Shown: one piece after another, positions 35,661 through 64,000 of the stretch | Numbering within the stretch: position 1 is the stretch's first letter | Layout: each line of letters opens with the position of its first letter | Assembly (NCBI GenBank): GCA_020152595.1 | Contig: JAIGNY010002073.1 | Coordinates: 1,295,001-1,359,000 of the forward strand | Source of the DNA: Chiridota heheva | Taxonomy: Eukaryota; Echinodermata; Holothuroidea; Apodida; Chiridotidae | Direction: 5' to 3' | Length of the DNA stretch: 64,000 bases | Position numbers and translations under genes: made by a program | The notes under the pieces: generated by a model | The model's database searches: none | What the model saw: only the letters and a program-made list of their open reading frames with translations | What the model was told of the DNA's origin: nothing

Positions 35661-37639
35661 TTAGGGGCCTACCCAATTAGGAACTAGGAAGAAAGGAAGC
35701 AAACGGGAAGGTGAATTCCTCTAAGGCTAGGCTAGTAAAGGGCTAGTTTTCCGTAGCTCCGTCCTCCATCTAATCAGAACTTCCTTTATCAGTTTATAGC
35801 TTATCCAAAACTTTCTTCAATTTGTCAAATTTCCTTCCTATTTCCTACACATAGGCGGCGGAACAGAAGGGGGGGCCCCTCCCCTATTTTTGTCAAAAGT
35901 TCAAATAGTGCTCTTTTTCAGGGATGAAACGTGCCTTTCTGAGAGAAGAATATTGTCCTTTTTTAAAGAAGGAACGTGTCTTTTCAAACAAAACCTCATT
36001 GTCTCTAAAGACAACGTTGGGGCCCAAAAGAGGCTACATTTAACTTTTTTCAATACTGAAAAAGCAATACATTAGTACAACAGCCTATATCTTTCTTTTC
36101 CCCGTTTGTAATTACTAAAAACTTATTCAAAATGTCAATCTTTGAAATTGAACCCATGTAAATACTGACAATATCGTAGACTGACATGCCTCTCCCATTT
36201 TCTTTGCCAGTTTGCAAAGTTCAAAAAGTGGCCCAGGTAAACTTGAATTTTCTTTAAAAAAAGTATTAATATGATGGCAGGATGACCCCACCCCCCTATG
36301 AGTGGCAATCTTCTCCTAAAAATGAGCAGATTAGGAGAACTTAAGGTGGGTGCCACTCCTTCTGTTCAATGAGTTGCCTTGTACTCCTCGTTCTGCCGAT
36401 CCGTCCTAGATCATGGGAGATCTCAAAGAGAGTAGAGTGGTCAACGCCCCAGAAAATACGCCCCAACACACAAAAGGAGGATCATTTTCCGGAACAATGC
36501 CTAGGAGAGACAGATCTGCTCCAACTTAGCCCTATACTAGACTCTACGTAACATACAGGAGTAAAAATAAATACAGGACAGAGGACTTTTCTTTTGTGAA
36601 GGTTCTCTTATGTTATCGATGTGTATTTGTTGAGAGCATAAGTGAACGTTGGGTGGCGTTCATCTCAGGTGACTTTGGTCTGCCGACAAGTTAAAAAAAA
36701 TAACCAAATATTCCCCTCAAAATTGGTCAAAATGGACCATTTCTTAACATTTTTTCGTATATACATACAAATGTGTGATGTTTCAACGGGCAGTGGTAAA
36801 TCCTTTGTTTGTCTTTATTGGGTAGCAGTGAGCCCAGTGGATCTCAATTATTTTCCTAACCGAGGCGAGATGTTCATCAAAACAAAATTATTCACAGGTC
36901 AATTATTCAAAGTCAATAATTACATCAACATTCGTACATTCACATAGATATCTTAATAGCCCAAGCTTTGTGAAACTAACCTCTTTTTCACGATAACAAA
37001 AACTAGAATGATGTAAAAAGACAGCACTATTTGTGTAAAGGCTCGACCTTTTGTACAAGGAACCGTTTAGCCTCCCTTGATTTGACTGGCGGCGTTTGAA
37101 ACATGACGAGTATACTTGTCATGAAAGGAGCACTGAGGCGTTTACAGGGAGAATAGGAGAGTTAACAGGGAGCTCAGCCTAGGAATTCTGCAAGTTTGGG
37201 TGTTCGCAAGGAGCACTGGGAGTTTGCAGGAAATACTGGGAGTTTAGAAGGACCAATGGGGAGATTAAAGGAGCATATAAGTTATGCACGGAGCGAGTCA
37301 TGAACACAGTATGTGTAATAATTGGGGAGGTGTGGGTGGTTACCCAACAGCGTGTCATATGCAAAAGTATCATGCACGCATCAAGCAAAGAACAAAATTA
37401 TGCTTCCATATGAATTGGTTTAAACCAGGGTGGGTGACTCAGTAAACCATTTGATCACTAAACGAGTGCTGAAAGGATGGGTGCAGGCGACCAATTTTGG
37501 AGGGATGGTTTGTATAAGAGCCCCTTACCCCTACCTCAGAGTTTACTTCCTAAGAACGTGAAGATATACCTGCCCATGCATGACAGCATCAGTCATGATC
37601 AAATAATTCTGACGTTGCCATGACATATCTTCTAAAACA

Positions 37640-37800
37640 AACAAAGAAGACCATGTATCCCCACTGTTAAAACAATTACACTGGCTACTTGTCAAGGAGA
37701 GAATATTTTATAAGGTCATGTTTTATGTTTACAATTCCCTCACAGGTTTATCTCTCATTGCAGAACTTGTCCCTTGAACAGAACTCCATCCTAATTTTCT
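37640..37800 (+). mobile_element. LINE polymerase C-terminal fragment, 5' part
   Basis: Across frames this reads VSPLLKQLHWLPVKERIFYKVMFYVYNSLTGLS, the standard segment downstream of the catalytic core in CR1/L2/Rex-like elements. It is interrupted by about 0.85 kb before the rest of the same LINE resumes at about 38690. Confidence 0.7.
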
Positions 37801-37869
37801 GTGCCTGTGGCATTTCAGTAATCGCACGTGGCAGTTTGCATTTCCAGTTTATTTCCAAATAATACCACT

Positions 37870-38640
37870 TCGCGTTTTAACAAAGTTTGCTCTCTAAAGG
37901 TGTGAAATATGTGAAATTTGTCTTAATTGGACAAATTCCCAGAAGATTTAACCTTTGAACATCGAAATTGACGCTATATTTTGTATTTCCACGTAAATTC
38001 ATTTCGAAGTTAAGAATATCAAGAACAGCATTCCAAAAATTAAAGTTTTTCCCGTATAACGGCAAACCGAGGGGAGTTTTTATTTGAATAACATCATTAT
38101 GTGTTGTCTGTGAAGTTTTAAGCATAAAGGAACCTCAGAAGTGTATTTCTTGTATATTCATAAATAACCACTATATTATTTTATTGAGTCATATCAAAGA
38201 GCTTCTATGTAGAAGCTCTTTGGTCATATTCAAAGAAGCAGAGTTTATGTGTACTGCATGTGTTTGCTTTACGTAAGTATGCTCGATGGAACATTACTCC
38301 TGACCTCTATACAAAGAGTCCCTACGCGTATATTGCACTAATGAATGGAAATGGCGTTAACACCGCAGGTTTGTTAATTGAAAAGGTGTTAAGGGAAGGA
38401 GGTTACGTTAATGGTCGAAAGATTTTGAAAGTTACTCAAAATTACGCTGCTGAAAATAGTGCAATTTTTACGATTTCTGCACCAAATGAAATAAATAAAC
38501 CAGTTTTCAGGGGATAAATGATCAAAGTAAGAACTCGTTGATGTTCAAATATTCAATTTTGATAAAATTACAGCATTTTTTGTTGAGTTGTCTCAAATAC
38601 TTGTGTGGCCAAATAATTGCGTAATGCCTTTTCAACTCGT
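37870..38640. other. Unidentified open-frame segment interrupting a LINE
   Basis: Two convergent frames look protein-like but were not recognised: minus 38125-37877 (82 codons, with GLPLYGKNFNFWNAVLDI and MNLRGNTKYSVNFDVQRL) and plus 38260-38517 (85 codons, with ITPDLYTKSPYAYIALMNG and NGRKILKVTQNYAAENSAIF). A third plus frame, 38588-38700, reads MPFQLVERVSFKRDEND. The plus 85-codon frame uses varied codons and is less AT-skewed than the surroundings. The segment holds a hairpin at 38197-38220. No function is proposed. Confidence 0.4.
38197..38220. repeat. Perfect 10-bp-arm hairpin
   Basis: AAGAGCTTCT, a 4-base loop ATGT, then AGAAGCTCTT. It lies between the two convergent unidentified frames and has no T-tract typical of a pol III terminator. 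Confidence 0.7.
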
Positions 38641-38689
38641 TGAAAGAGTGTCCTTCAAACGGGACGAAAATGACACTGGCAGTTACATC

Positions 38690-39040
38690 ACGTCCATGTT
38701 TCAAGGGGCGCTTTCTTCAAATGTACTAGGCGCGAAAAGTTTGCGTTGCGCATCCAAAAGGACCCGCTTAAAAGAAAGAAGTATCATGGTCACTTTAATC
38801 TGCAGCGGACAAACGTTTCTTTCATATTGCCCCTAAACTCTGGATCCACTTGCCCATTAGCATTCATACAGCCCACTCTTTATTGGTTTTCAAGAAAACA
38901 TTGAAATCCCATTTATCTCCTCAGTCCTAATACTTGCTTCTTTCTCACCTTCAGTTCCTTCCATCATCTTGTATTTTATCTCATGTATATTTATCTTTCG
39001 GCGCTGTGGTCTTAATGGAATGGCACAGAAAAAAGGAGAA
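38690..39040 (+). mobile_element. LINE polymerase C-terminus and 3' UTR, 3' part
   Basis: Reads SLRCASKRTRLKERS, then RFFHIAPKLWIHLPISI and SLLVFKKTLKSHL before a stop, the usual end of CR1/L2-like polymerases (F..AP.LWN.LP...FK..LK..L). A short 3' UTR with CGGCGCTGTGG follows. It continues the fragment at 37640-37800. Confidence 0.7.
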
Positions 39041-39979
39041 AAACCCCCTATGCATGTATGTATGTTACCATGACGTACCCCACGGTCATCATAGGGGCAG
39101 ATAGAACAGTTGGGGAGTTGCTGTGAGTCGTTTGGAGCCATAAGGAGTAGTGTGGGTCCTAGCGCGGCGTATATGGCATAGAAAACAACAGTCAGAAGAG
39201 AAAATAAAGAAACTTGCCATTTGTACCTATTTATTCCCTACCAACAATAATACAGGTATTTAAACATGTTTAACATATGATACACGGATAATCCTTCTCA
39301 TCATTGGTCTTGATGGGGTCACCAGGTCTGTTCTGTGGGGTATAATGGGATGGCTTCATGTTGAGTTTGAGATGTATCGAGACAAATTGAATAAGTTCCA
39401 AACATTTATTTCTTTAACACTTGACTTTGCTTCCAGTAACCCAATGACAGAAACTGATGTGATGTGATTGTCCAAGGCAACGGTTGGATTTTAGAAGCCG
39501 TCCTCGGTTTTCATTGCTTCATGTGCAACTGAGCTCTCCTGCAGTGCCTCAGAAGACTGTCATACCGAGTAAAACTCCTTAAACAGTGGGTGCAAATACA
39601 TTTTCAGGACTTCATTGCAAAGACTTCTTATGTCGTTTCAAATATATTTTTTGCACAGTCAAAACACGTATTTTCCATTGCAATTCTGTATTCAACTCGC
39701 TTCAAATGCTGTCTTCTTTAAATTCTCACTATGGATGGCTGCATCACACTTGACGTTATATGCCGTGTTTCAACTTGCCTTTGCTTGGACCATGTCACAT
39801 AATCAGATTTATCACTGCCTGTTCAAACATCACACATTTGTATGTATAAATGGAAAAACGTTGTGAAATGGTCCATTTTGACCTATTTTGAGGGGACCGT
39901 GGCTTTTTCAAACTAGCCTCCACCTGTCCACAGACCAAAGTCACCTGAGATGATTACCTATACGTCATCACGTTCAGTT

Positions 39980-41055
39980 CGGGAGCAACCCGGAAAATTG
40001 GGTACTTTAAAAAAATTGGGTACTTTTAGGTATTACGTCATCGCATGAGCCTACACATTTGATTAGCCCACACTAAAAATATTCTGTTTATGGCTATGGC
40101 TATATAGCAGTTTAACTGCATGTAGGAGCACATATTGCCTTGCATGGTGGGGGGGGGGAGGGGGACATCCTACCACCATATTACTACTGACGCGATCGCA
40201 GTGCTTTTCGGCGTGGGGTTCAGGGGCCCTTCAGCGGGGCCCTGGTGGGGCCTAGGGGTGAAGCCCCGGAAATCTCGTAAAATTGACAATTGAAGGGGAA
40301 AAAGTACATTACCACGCATAGGAAGAAAGTATTTTATAAGTCAAAATTCATGTCAAAGAGAGATATATATACAAACAAACAAAAAAATTATGAAAACGCT
40401 TAATGTGGAAATTTAATGTTTGATTGTTCACTTTCTGTTCATGGATATAGATCTATGGGCACTCTTTGAAAAAATATGTAGTCTAAAAGAAAAGTTTTGA
40501 TAAGCTTGCATTAATTTACTATAAACATGTGTAAATTTGTCAAACTTTTAAAACGGACCTGTTATATATCCCGCCCCTCCCCGTCTCTCTCTCGGTGTTT
40601 TAGTTCATGTATTAAATACAATATCGCACAAAGTGTTAATACATTACTATAGATTATTTTACATTTTCAAACTTTTCCTGAAAAACGCCCCTTTTCAGAG
40701 AAAGTGCTCTTTTGAAATCTAAATACATAATAATCACTTTGAATTTCAAAGCTTGTTGAAGCACCGGAACGGTTCTGACCATTTGACGAATCTATAGCCT
40801 TCTTCGAGTAAAAAAAAAAAAAAACCTGATGTAGAACGTCGCGTTACCATTAAAATATTTTGAGATGCAGGAATAAAGTGCCCTTTTATACGAAAAAACG
40901 AACCCCTTTCAAAGTCCTGACTAAAGGGGGCACTTAATTGCCCCTAAGGCTATAATGCTGTCGTACGTGTTTTCGAAAAACTTCAGTCAGAAATTTCCCC
41001 TCAATTCCTGTGCCCCATATCAAAACATCTTCCGCCGCCCCTGTTCCTACGCCCT
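39980..41055. other. Intergenic DNA with a GC-rich island
   Basis: GC-rich patch at 40190-40275 (GGGGCCCTGGTGGGGCC) in AT-rich surroundings, and a CTTCCGCCGCCCCTGTTCC word at 41029. GGCGGCGGAACAG occurs inverted near 35854, so these may be remnants of transposon ends. No gene is seen. Confidence 0.4.
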
Positions 41056-41059
41056 CGGA

Positions 41060-41279
41060 GTTAACCCATTTTTCATAAATGATCTAGATTCGTGAACGCA
41101 AAATGTCATAAGCTACTGAGTTTATTTACAAAATATTACGAGATTCAAGATTTACTACGTGTTTTACTACGCCAGCACTCAGTTACGTGATTACTGGATG
41201 TGATAAGTATCGATCTCAGAGCAGTGCGACCTGAAGTTGCGGATAGATTTAAAGATAATTTGCCTAAAATATAATAAAA
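41060..41279 (+). promoter_or_regulatory. Presumptive 5' flank/5' UTR of the IDO gene
   Basis: About 220 bp upstream of the IDO start codon. No clear TATA box is placed at a confident distance. The start is AAAAATGA with A at -3. The transcription start cannot be determined from sequence. Confidence 0.3.
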
Positions 41280-61541
<20,262 letters not shown>

Positions 61542-61931
61542 GTGGGTATTAAACGATGATATCAATTTACTAACATATGTCAAATTTGTATACAGTAGTT
61601 ATCAAATAGATATAATGTTGATATCAAACTATTTGAGAATATGATATTTGAAACAGTAGTGTAGCATGCAGCAACACAGCAACAGTGTTTCAATAAGGGG
61701 GCAGACCCATTTATTAAAAGTTACAACCAATTACATTGAACAGTTTTTATATGTACTGTAGGCAACTGTGTGGCAAGTGTAATATATTAAGCAGCGGCAG
61801 GGCATGGTTCATATGATTGAGGGGCAAACCCCACTCAGCTTTCTTGGAATAAGAGGGTGGTACATGTAAAAAAAAGTCCATCAGGCAGCAGGAATTTTTG
61901 ACTAAAATCAACTGGAACTGTCATATTCCCT

Positions 61932-62350
61932 TTTACTTGTTAAACGCTCAACATGATGAAACCATAAATAAAATTAAGAAATATTTTCATAGGCCTATAT
62001 GTCTTTAAGACAGCGGCATAAGTAAGGGGGAAGTTTCCTCTTATTGCCCCCAATTTTTGTCAAAAACAAACAAAAAAACTTTAAAAGTTTTACAATTTTG
62101 TATTTAGCTAATTTCCAATTTTTTTTCATTTAAGAGGCGTTACTGTATTAGTCCAGGAGAAACTTGAATTTGATGAATTAATAGGCATTTTTAGACTTTG
62201 GACAAAAGAATTTAAGAATTCATGCTACTTTTTCATGCTATTATTTTTTACTTGTCAAACGCTTAGCATGATGATAATGTAATAATTTGAAAAAATATTT
62301 TCATAGGTCTATATGTCTTTAGGACAATGACATAGCTAAGGGGGAAGTGC
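61932..62350. repeat. Direct duplication, ~100-bp arms 316 bp apart
   Basis: TTTTACTTGTTAAACGCTCA...CATAGGCCTATATGTCTTTA...AAGGGGGAAGT (61932-62035) recurs with about 80 percent identity at 62248-62350. It is probably part of a decayed dispersed repeat. Confidence 0.7.
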
Positions 62351-62503
62351 TTCCCCCCCCCTCCCGCCTGGGCCCTAAGGGGGACCTGTATAAAATATGG
62401 TTATACACTGTTATGTGTATATACCTCATACTCACCCCCAGTCCACAGGGCCCTATAGCTCTAAGAACCATTAGTTGATTATACTCCTTAAAATTTAAAA
62501 CAG

Positions 62504-62541
62504 TCAGACCCGACCTGATATATAAGCAGGTCAGGTCAGAC
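62504..62541. repeat. Imperfect 16-bp-arm hairpin
   Basis: AGTCAGACCCGACCTG, short AT loop, CAGGTCAGGTCAGACT; 13 of 16 positions pair. No function assigned. Confidence 0.6.
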
Positions 62542-62544
62542 TTT

Positions 62545-63745
62545 TCCCCCCTTTATTTTCTTTATTCTCAGAACCACAAGTAATTAGGATAAAATTTCCC
62601 TTATCAATGGCTCCATTGTACTTAATCTCCTGTTGGTCCTGGGTTGTTGTGGAAGTTGGTGTTAAGTATCATATTAGCAATGGATGAAGTCCTTATTGTG
62701 TGCTTGAGTGGTTATTTTAACTAAAATAAGTGGTCTCATTATTTGCTGAATTAAGTTTGTGGTTAAGATATGATGGAACAATCAAATTTTTAAGGAGAAG
62801 GACAAGTCATGCAATACATACTGCACAATGAACTAAATAAGATATTTATTCCCAGCCAAAAATAACAACCCCTACGAGAAAGGGTTAATAAAAGGGGAAA
62901 AAACCCTCAGGTGATCATTTCAACGTAGGTTTTGATAGGGGTAATGATTAGTTTTGTGCTACCTATCAGAAGACGAAGTATCAGTTTTCACATAACCAAA
63001 AAAAAAGCACATTTTCTCTAATAGACTCCTATGAGCTCAATTGTGAATTTGTGGTAATTCCCTATAATTATTGATCTATTATTGAACTCTTGCATATGGT
63101 TTCCATTTCAAACATTACTTTATCAGATATTATCTTAAAATCATCAGATCTGTTGAAGAAATTATAAGTAGCATACTTACCCTTTCTCAGTAAAGACTTT
63201 CTTGGTAAAGAAATCATGCATGAGCTTTTGTTTCTTCATGATGATCGCCTGGGCAGATGACAAAACTTTTATGTACTGAGGGAGCACTGTTTTATTTATA
63301 TATTTTATAGAGAAGCATTGAAGAAATGGAGTGTGATATATTGATGTATAAATGTAGTAATAACTACCCCAAATTATGGTAACACATACTGCAACTGGCT
63401 ATGCAGATATCACAGATAGCTGAATGGCTGAAATACTCATAAGAGCATATCATTAAATAAATATTGTACGATTTTAAACATTAATATGGCGGTGGAGAGT
63501 TATTTAGCTCAAAATAATAACGACTGTTTTATTTCACAAGGTTGGTCAGATTATTGGGGGTTGGGGGGCAAAACACACAATTTAATATCATTGGGAAGGG
63601 GGGCAAGTAACAGTAATGAAAATTATTGGGGAAAATTCCCCCCTAACGCCCCACCACTGATATTAAGGATGGCATTTCCTTTGGTCCCCATTTGGCTATA
63701 CCATTGATTTGATTACATGATTTATGAAATTTAAAAATACAAATA
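62545..63745. other. Right-edge DNA, no supported gene
   Basis: Expected to be further intron of the IDO gene. No IDO exon 6 was recognised before 64000. Confidence 0.4.
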
Positions 63746-63750
63746 GACTG

Positions 63751-63900
63751 TTGTATAGAGTAGCATCATGGTGCATAGAGTAGCATCATGGTGCATAGAG
63801 TAGCATCATGTTGTATAGAGTAGCATCATGGTGCATAGAGTAGCATCATGGTGCATAGAGTAGCATCATGGTGCATAGAATAGCATCATGGTGCATAGAG
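63751..63900. repeat. 20-bp tandem repeat, 7.5 copies
   Basis: Unit GTGCATAGAGTAGCATCATG. Two units begin TTGTATAGAG, and one has GAATAG for GAGTAG; otherwise exact. Confidence 0.96.
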
Positions 63901-64000
63901 TGAGAACATTTATGGAAGACCACATGACTGTTACAGATCCATTCTGTAATTTGTTTTTCAAATGCATGTGGTAGCATTATGATTTGTGACAGGTTTATAA

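Larger units (their letters stand above)
36643..39976. mobile_element. 3.3-kb DNA element with long (~160-bp) terminal inverted repeats
   Basis: From 36661 rightwards and from 39952 leftwards the DNA shares CATCTCAGGTGACTTTGGTCTG, CCCCTCAAAAT(T/A)GGTCAAAATGGACCATTTC and ATACATACAAATGTGTGATGTTT, in inverted orientation and order. Similarity may extend outward to TGAACGT at 36643 and 39976. No transposase was recognised. The interior carries a nested LINE and an unexplained open-frame segment. Target duplication is not clear. Confidence 0.8.

Noticed and set aside
61542-64000. IDO exon 6 within the window
   Set aside because: No frame matches the expected continuation of the IDO large domain; it probably lies beyond the edge.

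Overview
This window looks like nuclear DNA of a marine invertebrate, probably a deuterostome such as an echinoderm. Evidence for this is an AT-rich background, long GT-AG introns, frequent TAGGCCTA-like words, and many LINE, hAT, pogo-like and piggyBac-like elements, a SINE and minisatellites. No bacterial or viral gene organisation is seen. The species assignment is an inference.

Two protein-coding genes can be reconstructed, both on the + strand. (1) An RNFT1/RNFT2-type gene (RING finger and transmembrane protein, a predicted ER E3 ubiquitin ligase) has eight coding exons from 5041 to 20325. They join in frame to 370 codons plus stop, with a complete C3HC4 RING at the C-terminus. (2) The 5' half of an indoleamine 2,3-dioxygenase (IDO)-type gene has five coding exons (41280-41399, 56426-56521, 58470-58588, 59135-59268, 61421-61541) and continues past the right edge. 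Exon 3 is one base short of an open frame.

Layout: 1-3.5 kb is upstream DNA with short repeats, a LINE tail and a small inverted-repeat element. 3.5-4.8 kb is a pogo/Tigger-like DNA transposon. 5.0-20.3 kb is the RNFT gene; its introns carry a tRNA-derived SINE, a 1.3-kb hAT-like element, a foldback MITE, an RTE-like LINE tail, a 2.2-kb inverted-repeat element, a hAT MITE and a 3.5-kb I-type LINE. 20.3-41 kb is intergenic, with a second I-type LINE, degenerate GAAATTTC-rich arrays, a LINE carrying a mutated YADD box, and a 3.3-kb long-TIR element with nested insertions. 41.3-64 kb is the IDO gene. Its 15-kb first intron contains a 2.3-kb 15-bp minisatellite, octamer-bearing repeats, a (TA)n tract and two piggyBac-like MITEs. 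Its second intron contains a 1-kb 16-bp minisatellite. Its fourth intron contains a LINE copy with an 11-bp target duplication and a hAT element with a perfect 8-bp target duplication.

The very long open reading frames at 42.9-45.8 kb and 57.1-58.2 kb are by-products of minisatellites whose units contain no stop codon; they are not treated as genes. The two real genes share no evident pathway. All boundaries and homology calls were made by eye from the sequence and from memory of the families; no search was run.
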